Origin: Fictibacillus macauensis ZFHKF-1
GTDB lineage: Bacteria; Bacillota; Bacilli; Bacillales; Fictibacillaceae
Reading direction: 5' to 3'
Length of the DNA stretch: 64,000 nt
Assembly: GCF_000269865.1 (NCBI RefSeq)
Contig: NZ_AKKV01000022.1
Location: 1-64,000, forward strand
Made by a program: the position numbers and the translations under genes. The notes beneath the pieces were generated by a model. It was not told where the DNA came from, did not search any database, and worked only from the letters and a program-made list of their open reading frames with translations. How positions within the stretch are numbered: the first letter of the stretch is position 1; each line of letters opens with the position of its first letter. Below are positions 36,002-44,183 of the stretch, one piece after another.

Positions 36002-37227
36002 TTATCTAAAATATTCCAAAAAATGTTGTAAAAAAAGAGAGTCCTCTCGTAAAATGTAAGGTGCGAACCAACACATTAAACAAAACGAGGAACTCTCATG
36101 ACCAAGCCATACCACTACACACGCGTTGATTCAAAACTTTCTATCAGAAGAAGAACTCCAAGACATTCTAGCAGCCTTTCACTTTAAAGAAACCGCCCGA
36201 AAATGCACCGTGTCGATGTTACTTGCGTACTTAGTAGAGGCCTCCATTCTCACGCCGCGGATGTTGGACCGAGCGTTGGCCTCACTGCGGTGGATCATTC
36301 CTCTTTATCCAAACACATAAAGAAGCTTGATTATGCCATCATGAAACGGATCTTTCAAGTCCTTGTTGGAAAGTTAAATCGGGCCAGACGGCGGGCTTTA
36401 CGCCTACCAAAAACCCTTCTATCCATGGACTCCACCACGATTACGGTCGGAAAATCCAGGTTGCCTTGGGCCCTTTATCACGGCCATCGCTCCGGCATCA
36501 AACTCCATGTGAGCTTTACGAACGAAACCGAGATGCCTCTTCAAATCATAGAAACCACAGGTCTGAAACACGATGGACCCATCGGAAAAGAACTCGAAGA
36601 CACGCGCTTCATTTTAGTTGGTGACCGAGCGTACTTTTCCATCGATAAAGTGAATCGCTATGTTTCAAAAGAACAAAAACAATCGTTTGTCCTTCGCCTA
36701 AAAGACAATATCCAGTTGAATCGAAAGAAATCCCTACAAAGAAGCCGTCCGCAAGGCTCGAATGTCACGGCCGATTTCACTTGCACCATGGGAACGCCGC
36801 AAAAACAAACGAAAAAACGACACCGTGTCGTCGAGTTTACCGACTATGAAGGCAAAGCCACCCGTGTCGTCACCGATTTAATGAACGTTGCCGCTGAAGA
36901 GATTGCGGAAATGTATAAATCACGCTGGGCCATCGAATCTTTTTTTCGTTGGATTAAACAACATCTAAATGTGCGGTTCTTTACGGTACAACACCCAACG
37001 CTGTGTTCAATCAGTTATTCGCGGCCATGATGGCGTACGTTTTACTCAAGTTTCTTCAGACGAGAGGGTGCAAACAAAACGACCTATAACCATTGATGTT
37101 CGTAGGCTTCACATGCCTGCTTCCTTGTCATACACTGCACCTGAAATGGCGAATCTACCTCAAAAGATCACTCGGTTTTTATCGGTTATTCACCCAATGA
37201 TATACTGTATAATTATGGTTAATCAAC
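35997..37227 (+). mobile_element. Decayed IS4-family insertion sequence
   Basis: Imperfect terminal inverted repeats bound the element: GTTGATTATC at the left (35997-36006) and GTTGATTAACC read inward from 37227 at the right. The 1.23-kb length and single DDE transposase frame suit IS4-family elements. The transposase is broken. No clear target-site duplication could be read, and the exact outer boundary may be off by a few bases. Confidence 0.7.
36098..37200 (+). pseudogene. IS4-family transposase, frameshifted
   Basis: ATG 36098 starts MTKPYHYTRV. The protein continues in another frame with IQNFLSEEELQDILAAF, then HAADVGPSVGLTAVDHSSLS, the first Asp in LLSMDSTTIT, ILVGDRAYF, and the IS4 signature YKSRWAIESFFRWIKQHLNV. 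It then shifts again to VLYGTTPNAVFNQLFAAMMA. Frameshifts lie near 36122, 36240 and 36973, a TAA interrupts at 37087, and the old stop is the TGA at 37198. It cannot make active transposase. Confidence 0.87.
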
Positions 37228-37246
37228 GCACCTTGTTTATAGTATA

Positions 37247-37762
37247 TTATTTTTGTAACTTTAAACTAACAATTAACTCATCTAAACTGTCCGAAAGATC
37301 TTCGAATGAACCTCGTTCAAAATCCTCCAATTCTATCTTTCCACTTACATTATCTAAAACAACTAACAAACCGTTCCCCTCTACACCTATTGGAGTCTTA
37401 TCAACCTTATTATGATTGTTTTTATACCCTTCTAAATTACTTTCGAAGGAGTCCAATTCAATATTTGGTAATACAGGTTCCAGCCTAATGTAATGATGAT
37501 CAATAAATCCATCTAAATCAGCAAACCAAAAAGAATTAAAATAATCATTAATCGAACTGTGCAGTTTAATTTCAAATCTTTCCTCAATCTTCGTTAAATC
37601 ATTTTTATTATTTTTTTCAATAGGTTTCCATGAAATTTCTTCTTCATCATCCATTTCACCCTGATAGATTAATGAATCAACTTCTTCGTTATAGGGCATT
37701 TTAAATAAAAAATCTAACCCTTTATCAAAATATTCTTTTCTTAAATTAAAATAGTTGCTCAT
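37247..37762 (-). CDS. Syd-like (SUKH superfamily) immunity protein
   Basis: A 171-residue acidic protein resembling SecY-interacting protein Syd and related SUKH immunity proteins: ISWKPIEKNNKNDLTKIEE, then LHSSINDYFNSFWF, a central VLPNIELDSFESNLEGY, PIGVEGNGLLVVLDN and a C-terminal SLDELI helix. It lies 29 bases after the LXG toxin stop on the same strand, the standard place for the cognate immunity gene; SUKH proteins often oppose nuclease toxins. ATG 37762 has AAGGA close upstream; earlier starts at 37774 or 37789 are possible. Confidence 0.75.
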   Translation of the reverse strand: MSNYFNLRKEYFDKGLDFLFKMPYNEEVDSLIYQGEMDDEEEISWKPIEKNNKNDLTKIEERFEIKLHSSINDYFNSFWFADLDGFIDHHYIRLEPVLPNIELDSFESNLEGYKNNHNKVDKTPIGVEGNGLLVVLDNVSGKIELEDFERGSFEDLSDSLDELIVSLKLQK

Positions 37763-37791
37763 AGCATCCTTCATTACCAAAATAATCACCC

Positions 37792-39816
37792 TTACTTTTC
37801 TAAGAATTTTTCTAATAGGTCAGCATATTTTTGATCATTTCCCCAAACTCCTGAGCTTTTCTCAGCATTATGAATCCCTCCTAAACCTGGATGTAGCTTT
37901 GAGGGAACAGCCACAGCTTGACCTCCACCACCAATGTGATGATGAATTAAAGTGTCATTATATAATTCTTTTAAATCATATTGGGGAAAATGTTTTCTAA
38001 ACTTTGTATTGTTTATAGGTGAGAATCCTAATTCTATTTTTTGTCTATTTGACTTACTAAATGCTTCTGGGTACTTCTTTAACATCTCTTTCCAATAAAA
38101 ATCTTTATCGCGTAACCAACCCTCTGCATTTGTATTTTTTTGCCCTTTACCAACATAGGGCATCTCAACAGTTAACCGTGGATCTGCAGTATATTTAGCC
38201 TCTAGCTTAACTAAATCAGCACCACGATATGTTCTAATAGGATCATTAATATCACCTATATTCTTAACCATTTCACCCGTACCTCTACCCCTGAAAAACA
38301 TTAATTGTCCTAAAGGATTATTCAATGTATTAAAGGGCAGAGATAGACCCTCAGGTGTTGTCACAATGTGTACTTTTGGTATTGATTTTGTTACTTTGGA
38401 GGTCGCATTAGAGGCGGCTTTAGCCTTACTAGCTAGACTTACAGCCCTACTACCACCAAGTACTTCTCCTCCGAATAAAAAGGTTGCTAGATTTAATGCA
38501 CCTTCTGTAAAAAAACGAGTTCGTGATTCAGCATCCCCGTTGACCACATCTCGTTCATAAGCTTGTTCTATGCTTCTTCGGACATGCTCTGCCCAATCAA
38601 TAACTTTGTTTCTAATTTTCTCAGGATGGTAAATTACATTCTCAATAAATCCCACTGTTTTTTTTGCCAAATAGCCCCGGTCTAGACCTAGTTCATATAG
38701 AACGTGGACTACTCCTTCTCCTAATCCAAGGGCACCTTCTCCAATGCCTTTAACAGTGTTTAATACACCATCTTTAAACCCCTTATTAATTTTATATCCT
38801 AATAGGAATAATTCAGCATAAAATACTGGGTTTTTTACGATAGCGGCATTTCCCTGCCATATAGTAACTGCTTTGTCTTTTGTATAGTCGACTACAGCAC
38901 TGGCTTTGTCCCAAATTGCGTGACCCCATCCTTTAACAGTGTCAAGCACGTCTTCTTCCGTGTCTTCATTGTTCATCTCAGGAAGCTCGGTCACCCATTC
39001 GTATTCAGTTATACCACCTTTGCGTGTAACTTTTACAATGGTTCCATCTGGGAACACTTGATAATCATTGCCGTTGAGGTGGAGTGTTTTTACAGGTTTA
39101 GTCGTACCTTTTTGAAAAAGTTCGCCTGTTAAGCGTCGATAAGCCCCTTCTTTGGCTAAAGATTCAGGTTTGAATCTGGTAAATAGGTCTTTATTCCCGG
39201 CGAGAGAACCCAGTACTTCATCGCTATTCTTATTATAAGCATTGCTCATTTTCTGTAGATAGTTTGTTAATGTAGTAAGCTCATGTTCAATCGTTTTTAG
39301 TGCTTTTTCGGACGTTTGATCAAATTCGGTTACATCGGTTAGCGTAGTTAAAATGGCTTGTTTCGCCTGGCTAATAGCATCAGAGATGTGTACTTCATTT
39401 AACTTCCTTACGTCCACGATATGGCTTACATTGCTCAGAGCATTGTTTACATTGTCTATTAATGAGTGGGCATCTAATTGCGAACGGCTGAGACCTTGAA
39501 GAAGATCATGTTGTAAAAAAGAAGTTCTAATATGACCTTGAGGATTGGTCTCTACGTGCTGTAAGGATTTCGTAATAGTAGTTAATGTTTTCTTATACGT
39601 AGTTAGTGTGTGATGCAAGTAAGTGAGAAAGGGGTCGTGCACGGTTTTAAAGTATGTTCGAATGCCATTTCCAGTTTGACCTTTCAACTCATTTTGTAAG
39701 CTAGTAAGATGTTTAATAGAGAGTTGAAGGGCTTTTAATTGCTCGTCAATGGGACTAATGGCTTGTTCAATGGCTTTGGTTCCTGCCTGAAATGACTGGA
39801 CGTCTACAACCTTCAT
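37792..39816 (-). CDS. LXG-domain polymorphic toxin with HNH/EndoVII-type nuclease tail
   Basis: A 674-residue type VII-secreted toxin. The N-terminal LXG domain (about 1-225; MKVVDVQSFQAGTKAIEQAI and long coiled helices) delivers it. A pretoxin region follows, with a hydrophobic patch near 440-470, and the C-terminal domain carries HHHIGGGGQAVAVPSKLHPG (HHH at 625-627) and GGIHN (H649), typical of HNH/endonuclease VII-fold toxins. Upstream genes encode two YwqI/YwqH-like helpers; downstream is a Syd-like immunity gene. AGGTGG precedes the ATG. The ESX secretion genes are not in this window. Confidence 0.88.
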   Translation of the reverse strand: MKVVDVQSFQAGTKAIEQAISPIDEQLKALQLSIKHLTSLQNELKGQTGNGIRTYFKTVHDPFLTYLHHTLTTYKKTLTTITKSLQHVETNPQGHIRTSFLQHDLLQGLSRSQLDAHSLIDNVNNALSNVSHIVDVRKLNEVHISDAISQAKQAILTTLTDVTEFDQTSEKALKTIEHELTTLTNYLQKMSNAYNKNSDEVLGSLAGNKDLFTRFKPESLAKEGAYRRLTGELFQKGTTKPVKTLHLNGNDYQVFPDGTIVKVTRKGGITEYEWVTELPEMNNEDTEEDVLDTVKGWGHAIWDKASAVVDYTKDKAVTIWQGNAAIVKNPVFYAELFLLGYKINKGFKDGVLNTVKGIGEGALGLGEGVVHVLYELGLDRGYLAKKTVGFIENVIYHPEKIRNKVIDWAEHVRRSIEQAYERDVVNGDAESRTRFFTEGALNLATFLFGGEVLGGSRAVSLASKAKAASNATSKVTKSIPKVHIVTTPEGLSLPFNTLNNPLGQLMFFRGRGTGEMVKNIGDINDPIRTYRGADLVKLEAKYTADPRLTVEMPYVGKGQKNTNAEGWLRDKDFYWKEMLKKYPEAFSKSNRQKIELGFSPINNTKFRKHFPQYDLKELYNDTLIHHHIGGGGQAVAVPSKLHPGLGGIHNAEKSSGVWGNDQKYADLLEKFLEK

Positions 39817-39833
39817 TTTACCACCTACCTGTG

Positions 39834-40112
39834 TTATTTCATAAGAAATTGTTCCCCCGCTTGTTGATCGACTTTTTTCATACGATCGACGGACTTTTTA
39901 GCCATATCTTGATTTTCGAGAATAAAGCTATGATAGTTTTCTAATAGTGTTTGTAGCTGTTTGCTTATTTTATTGATTTGTTCAACCGTAGCTAATGTAT
40001 TACCATGACCGATGGTATGAGGAATGGCGGTTTTTACCGATTCTGCTTTTTTACGCATGTCAGCTAATGCTTGCTCGACTGCTTGAAACTGAATTGCAAT
40101 TTCCATATTCAT
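39834..40112 (-). CDS. LXG-associated small helical protein, YwqI-like (DUF5344)
   Basis: A 92-residue helical-hairpin protein (QAVEQALADMRKKAESV; NKISKQLQTLLENYHSF; QQAGEQF near the end), matching YwqI/DUF5344 proteins encoded just before LXG toxins. Such helpers bind the LXG domain to form the export complex. ATG 40112 has AAGGAG 8 bases upstream; its stop is 17 bases from the toxin start. Confidence 0.8.
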   Translation of the reverse strand: MNMEIAIQFQAVEQALADMRKKAESVKTAIPHTIGHGNTLATVEQINKISKQLQTLLENYHSFILENQDMAKKSVDRMKKVDQQAGEQFLMK

Positions 40113-40132
40113 GAATACCACTCCTTATTTCT

Positions 40133-40483
40133 TTATTTCTTAAGTGCTTGTTGATGTTGAACAAGCTCAGTTTTTATTGTTTTTTCTAACTGAGAACTCG
40201 ATGTTTGTAACGCACTAATTTTGTTTTGAATTATTGTTATCGCTCCAGAGAGTTGTTTCATTAGTTCTTTGTAGCCGGTATAAAGGGTAGCACGTTTTTT
40301 ATCGAATTGATCGGCTTTACTCCCAGACCATTCGTTTTTGTGCAATTTAGGCTCAGTACACTTACTTTCACCTTGAGTGAAATGTTCTTGTAACGACTCT
40401 AATTTTTTTTGACAGCGTTGTAAGTCAAGAATATCTTCCTTATTCCTGCTTAACTGACTGTTTAAAGGAGAGAGATCAAGCAA
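40133..40483 (-). CDS. LXG-associated helical protein, YwqH-like (DUF5082)
   Basis: A 116-residue coiled-coil protein with a WSGSKA turn (near residue 53) in place of WXG, typical of YwqH/DUF5082 partners of LXG toxins. It starts with TTG (GGTGG upstream) and is the first gene of the helper-helper-toxin-immunity operon. Together with the YwqI-like protein it should target the toxin to the ESX/Yuk machinery. Confidence 0.78.
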   Translation of the reverse strand: MLDLSPLNSQLSRNKEDILDLQRCQKKLESLQEHFTQGESKCTEPKLHKNEWSGSKADQFDKKRATLYTGYKELMKQLSGAITIIQNKISALQTSSSQLEKTIKTELVQHQQALKK

Positions 40484-40732
40484 GTCAACACCACCAATCC
40501 TTCACTGTTTTAATATAAAAAATTTAATCTTCTGCATAATACTCCTTAGGATAAATTATCCAATTAAATTATGTGTGATTCAATAGGCGGAAATACGTAA
40601 TCATCTATAGTAGATTTATCCTAGTTTGCTGATCGTTAACTTTATCGAGGTCAGATTAATGCTGCAGGCTGATGCTATATTTCATTAAGGAAATTAAAAA
40701 TAACACAACGCAGATACAGGGAAGGACACATT
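40484..40732. other. Upstream region of the LXG operon
   Basis: About 250 AT-rich bases with no gene. It must hold the promoter of the LXG operon (minus strand), but no clear -35/-10 pair stood out. Confidence 0.35.
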
Positions 40733-41037
40733 TGCAACGGTTTCATGTCATTGTGGGGAATAAGGAAGGAGCAATCCGCACAACATCTTCAAGGAGTTGT
40801 GCGGGTCTTAATGTTATGAAAATACGTTTATTTGCGGAGAAAATATATCAATGAGCGAGTATTTGTGCTTTTTGTCGTATTTATATTGTTAGGTGGCGAA
40901 TATGACGTTACAGCTGGAGAAAAAATGAATAGTAAATCTAGCAAAATGGCATTTACTGTGATGTATGCGACAGGGAAAAGTTATAAACTATTCTAAGGGT
41001 AGTGAATTATAAAGAAGTAGATTGCTCTCGTTTGCTT
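40733..41037 (+). pseudogene. Decayed copy (C) of the operon end plus secreted-protein gene
   Basis: Colinear with 32465-33288. It begins inside the last codons of the 4-oxalocrotonate decarboxylase gene (ACGGTTTCATGTCATTGTGG), continues through the terminator (CCGCACAAC/GTTGTGCGG), the gap and the start of the secreted-protein gene. It then skips most of that gene and resumes at AATTATAAAGAA and GATTGCTCTCGTTT near its 3' end and terminator. A 1-base deletion after ATGAG shifts the frame. This proves a segmental duplication, not a shared motif. Confidence 0.88.
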
Positions 41038-41247
41038 TATACGGTTTAGTTTTTTTTTGCTTTCCATTGCTCTATATGATTAGCTGAATAATACCATCTC
41101 TCAACTCAATAAATTTAAATAGATGATTCCAGAACAATACCGGAATCACCTTTTAACTGTTAAAACCAAATCAAGATTGCTATCTACTTTAAAATGTAGA
41201 AACAAAGGACTAAGTTAAAAAAACAATTAATATTTAACATTATCAAA
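41038..41247. other. Non-coding gap
   Basis: AT-rich sequence between copy C and the RiPP-locus terminator. No gene or structure seen. Confidence 0.35.
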
Positions 41248-41278
41248 GACACCTTCGTATTCAAGCTTCGAAGATGTC
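41248..41278 (-). terminator. Terminator of the candidate RiPP operon
   Basis: On the minus strand GACATCTTCG and CGAAGGTGTC pair (one G-U) around AAGCTTGAATA, followed by TTTG. It is 41 bases past the stop of the M50 protease gene. Confidence 0.65.
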
Positions 41279-41318
41279 CTTATGATTATAAAACATAAAT
41301 TAAGTATTCTTTAAATGT

Positions 41319-42539
41319 TTAATCTAATGAGATTGGTCTATTAGACACTCGGTTAGATTTCCAGGTTTTAATCCAAGAATAGATTAGTATACCAGTTGGA
41401 ATACTTGAAATAGCAATAAAAATTAATGCATCCCAAAATGCAATAGAGAGTATATTACTATGCAAAGCTTTCATTATTGCGATAGATAAAAATTTTAATA
41501 AAGCAGGTATAGACACTATAATAAATATACCTATAGCCCAAATTACACCTAATAAATAAAACCATACGTATTTTTGCATGATTTTTTTTTCGTATTGATC
41601 AATGTTTTGAAGTTCTATAGTTTGCTCTTTAGATATTCTTTTAGTTAACTTTCTTATATACAATCTTGTATTATGCAAAAGATTATTGCATTTAAAATAA
41701 GTAGTAAAAACATAATACATATCAGTCTCTAAATAAAACATAAATTGAAAAGCAATAGCTAGTACACAATGTAAATTTATTAATTTTATTATGTTTAATA
41801 ATACGATATTCATTTCTATACCTATTGTATTGAGTAAAAGAAATACTACTCCTATACCGAATAATGCGCCATCCCATGCCATACCTGCAAGTAAAGCTCT
41901 ATATCTTTTGTTATGTGGTAGAAGTACTATGTTAGACATATCAGTTTCCACTACTGGAAAAACAAGTCGGTGTCCTAAACCAATTCGACTGTTTATACCT
42001 AATGATTTAGCTGCCATTAAATGTGCAAATTCATGCTTAAATATTAAGATCCAACCTAGTAAAGTTGCAAAAATAATAGATGAGGAGATTGAATCAAATA
42101 CAAAAATATCTTGATATGTAGGAATAAAAGTAGTATTTGAAATACATATACACATACCTACCAATAAAAATAAGATATAAATAAAATAAGCAAAATTACT
42201 AAATAAGAGCCTTGAAACAGTAGGACTTAAATTTTTGAAGTGACTTTTATCCTCTACAACATCATTTATAATGACACCATCTACTTTATATACAAATTGT
42301 AAATCGTTTACTAAATTTTCTGCAAAATCTAAAACGTCGACTTCTATGCCACGTTCTTGCATGATTTTAGAAATGTCACTAGTTGTTAATTGTTGGTCAT
42401 ATAAATCTATTATTTCAATAGCTATATTCGGTAAGATTACAAAGTTACTTTCATCAGTTCTACCAATTAAATATTCTTCTGAATTCTCTTTACGTCTTTG
42501 AAGATTATGCATTGTAAGAAAGGATGATTCATTTACCAA
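41319..42539 (-). CDS. M50-family membrane zinc protease with N-terminal PqqD-like domain (RiPP maturation)
   Basis: A 406-residue protein. Residues 1-95 look like a PqqD/RiPP-recognition-type winged helix (YLIGRTDESNFVILPNIAIE; DLYDQQLTTSDISKIMQERG). The rest has about seven TM segments with the site-2-protease motif HEFAH at 169-173 and a WDG in the LDG/NPDG position (residues 216-218). Such enzymes cleave peptides in or at the membrane; here it is expected to trim or release the small modified peptide. TTG start with GAGGTGA upstream, 12 bases after the adenylating-enzyme stop. A terminator follows. Confidence 0.75.
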   Translation of the reverse strand: MVNESSFLTMHNLQRRKENSEEYLIGRTDESNFVILPNIAIEIIDLYDQQLTTSDISKIMQERGIEVDVLDFAENLVNDLQFVYKVDGVIINDVVEDKSHFKNLSPTVSRLLFSNFAYFIYILFLLVGMCICISNTTFIPTYQDIFVFDSISSSIIFATLLGWILIFKHEFAHLMAAKSLGINSRIGLGHRLVFPVVETDMSNIVLLPHNKRYRALLAGMAWDGALFGIGVVFLLLNTIGIEMNIVLLNIIKLINLHCVLAIAFQFMFYLETDMYYVFTTYFKCNNLLHNTRLYIRKLTKRISKEQTIELQNIDQYEKKIMQKYVWFYLLGVIWAIGIFIIVSIPALLKFLSIAIMKALHSNILSIAFWDALIFIAISSIPTGILIYSWIKTWKSNRVSNRPISLD

Positions 42540-42551
42540 GACAAGTCACCT

Positions 42552-43718
42552 CTATCGTTTTACTACGCCTTTATTGAAATCATAATATTGGTCAAATAAC
42601 TCAAATAGAGTTTCATTTTGAGGTTTATCACCACAGGTTGGACAGGAAACTTCTTTATCCCATTTGGTTAGTTCAGTTAACTCAAAATTCATAAAATCTA
42701 TCATTAATAATTTCCCGGAAGATTCAGGTGCTTGTATATCACTTAATAGCTTGAAAATTTCAGAACAGATTATACCAGTAATAATCATAATATTTGGAGA
42801 AGTGGCCATGTTAGAGGGAATAAAATTCAATTCTAGAAAATTTTTTATGATTGTATAGTAATTCTCTATTTCTCTTATATTTTTTGTGTACATACAATCT
42901 ATACAACCTGTAATATTAGGTATTATAGTTTGAAACTGTCCTAAATGTATGTTTATTCCTCCTGAAATAAAAGGTATATTTTTATTTACACATACCTCAT
43001 TAATCCATCTTGGAAGTAATAAGTATGGTTGGTCTGCAGCTAAAACTACTAAATCTGTATTTTCTATACATGAATCAGCAGTGTGTAAACTGTCAATTTC
43101 CATATTACAAGTTTCAATAATCATATCTGAATAATATTTATCCATAAATTCTTTAGCGACATCAATTTTGAATCTCCCAATATCATTCTCTTTAAATAAC
43201 ATTTGTCGATTAAAATTACTTAAACTTACGGTATCGAAATCTATAATTTTAACATTTTTTATACCAAGTCCTGCAAGATTAAATAGAATACTACATCCAA
43301 AAGCCCCCATGCCAATGATTGTAATTCTTTTTTTAGAAAGAATATCTTGGTATTTACATGGATCTTCGTTTGGAGCGGTGAAGTGTGAAAAATAATTAAT
43401 ATTACCTTTAAATCTTTCTTTTTCTTTAATAGATAGAGAGTGTTGAGATGGGTCAGTATGCAATAAAAAACCAAGATCTTTTAATGATAAAATGGCTTCA
43501 TTAACTTCTTCTAGAGTAATACACGGAAAATCTTGATTCAGGAGATGAAAAATTGTTTTTGCATTATGGGAACCATCTAGTAAAGTTATAAGACGATAGA
43601 TAGAACCAGTAGGATCTTCTATATCGTATACTTTATCTGCAGTTACACCCAATCTAAGATGTCCAGAGAGTAAGTGGTGGAAAGGATACAATGGATTAAA
43701 TTTAGGTCTACTGTACAC
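42552..43718 (-). CDS. E1/ThiF-like adenylating enzyme with N-terminal peptide-binding domain (RiPP synthetase)
   Basis: A 388-residue enzyme. Residues 1-95 resemble the leader-binding clamp of TOMM/MccB-type proteins (ITLLDGSHNAKTIFHLLNQD; ILSLKDLGFLL). Residues 125-370 form an E1-like nucleotide domain: GMGAFG at 136-141, DFDTVSLSNFNRQMLF from residue 160, and two zinc CxxC pairs (CIDC and CPTC). The fold activates a carboxylate with ATP, as MccB and ThiF do. It follows two tiny Cys-containing peptide genes. GTG start with AAGGGGG upstream. The product chemistry is unknown. Confidence 0.8.
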   Translation of the reverse strand: MYSRPKFNPLYPFHHLLSGHLRLGVTADKVYDIEDPTGSIYRLITLLDGSHNAKTIFHLLNQDFPCITLEEVNEAILSLKDLGFLLHTDPSQHSLSIKEKERFKGNINYFSHFTAPNEDPCKYQDILSKKRITIIGMGAFGCSILFNLAGLGIKNVKIIDFDTVSLSNFNRQMLFKENDIGRFKIDVAKEFMDKYYSDMIIETCNMEIDSLHTADSCIENTDLVVLAADQPYLLLPRWINEVCVNKNIPFISGGINIHLGQFQTIIPNITGCIDCMYTKNIREIENYYTIIKNFLELNFIPSNMATSPNIMIITGIICSEIFKLLSDIQAPESSGKLLMIDFMNFELTELTKWDKEVSCPTCGDKPQNETLFELFDQYYDFNKGVVKR

Positions 43719-43740
43719 ATTTAAACCCCCTTATGGAATG

Positions 43741-43776
43741 AAAGGAATATTGTGGGAAACCCTACAATATTCCTTT
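43741..43776 (-). promoter_or_regulatory. Long stem-loop between precursor genes and modification genes
   Basis: AAAGGAATATTGTGGG and CCCTACAATATTCCTTT pair almost perfectly over 16 bp. On the minus (coding) strand no T run follows, so it should act as a partial terminator or processing/stability element that keeps precursor mRNA more abundant than enzyme mRNA. Confidence 0.65.
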
Positions 43777-43782
43777 TTATAA

Positions 43783-43863
43783 TTAGCAACTACCTAAGCC
43801 AGGGCATAATTCAGCGTCCATAGTAGCTTTTACCTTTTCAACCTTTTTTGCGACGATTTTCAT
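43783..43863 (-). CDS. RiPP precursor peptide A (26 aa)
   Basis: Read on the minus strand: GGGAGG, 7-base spacer, ATG, then 26 codons encoding a basic leader (KIVAKKVEKVKATMDAE) and the C-terminal core LCPGLGSC, then TAA. It is too short for usual gene calling but has a perfect ribosome site and a near-identical neighbour. The two copies differ at six synonymous third positions and at no shared amino acid. The two Cys and Gly/Pro-rich end are the likely modification site. Confidence 0.82.
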   Translation of the reverse strand: MKIVAKKVEKVKATMDAELCPGLGSC

Positions 43864-43896
43864 AGTTACACCTCCCAGTGTTTTTTTTATTAGGGC

Positions 43897-43980
43897 TTAG
43901 CAACTACCTAAGCCAGGGCATAACTCAGCATCCATAGTAGCTTTCACTTTTTCAACTTTTTTTGCGACAATTTTCAACAT
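43897..43980 (-). CDS. RiPP precursor peptide B (27 aa)
   Basis: Minus strand: AAAGGGGGTGAAT then ATG TTG, followed by the same 25 residues as peptide A, ending LCPGLGSC and TAA. It is the first gene of the locus, 33 bases before peptide A. Only the extra Leu at position 2 distinguishes the two products. A second AAAGGAGG lies about 50 bases upstream without an ordinary start codon. Confidence 0.82.
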   Translation of the reverse strand: MLKIVAKKVEKVKATMDAELCPGLGSC

Positions 43981-44052
43981 ATTCACCCCCTTTAATATAA
44001 TTCTATTTATTCTGTATTTTCTGTTAATAACCTCCTTTGGTTTGTGTTTTTT

Positions 44053-44083
44053 TACTAAAAAATACATAAATGGTACTAAAAAA
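44053..44083. promoter_or_regulatory. 21-bp-spaced direct repeats upstream of the RiPP precursors
   Basis: TACTAAAAAA occurs at 44053-44062 and again at 44074-44083, a period of exactly two helical turns. Direct repeats with this spacing are typical binding sites of LytTR-type response regulators controlling bacteriocin genes (PlnC/AgrA class). They lie about 75-100 bases upstream of precursor B. No such regulator gene is in the window. Confidence 0.45.
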
Positions 44084-44183
44084 CTAGAATAAGATTATAG
44101 ATGTCGTGAAGCAAGCGAGGGTATGTTTCAATAATTATGTGAAGCAGTCACTTCGGGATGAGTACCTGTGACATTTAAATTAG

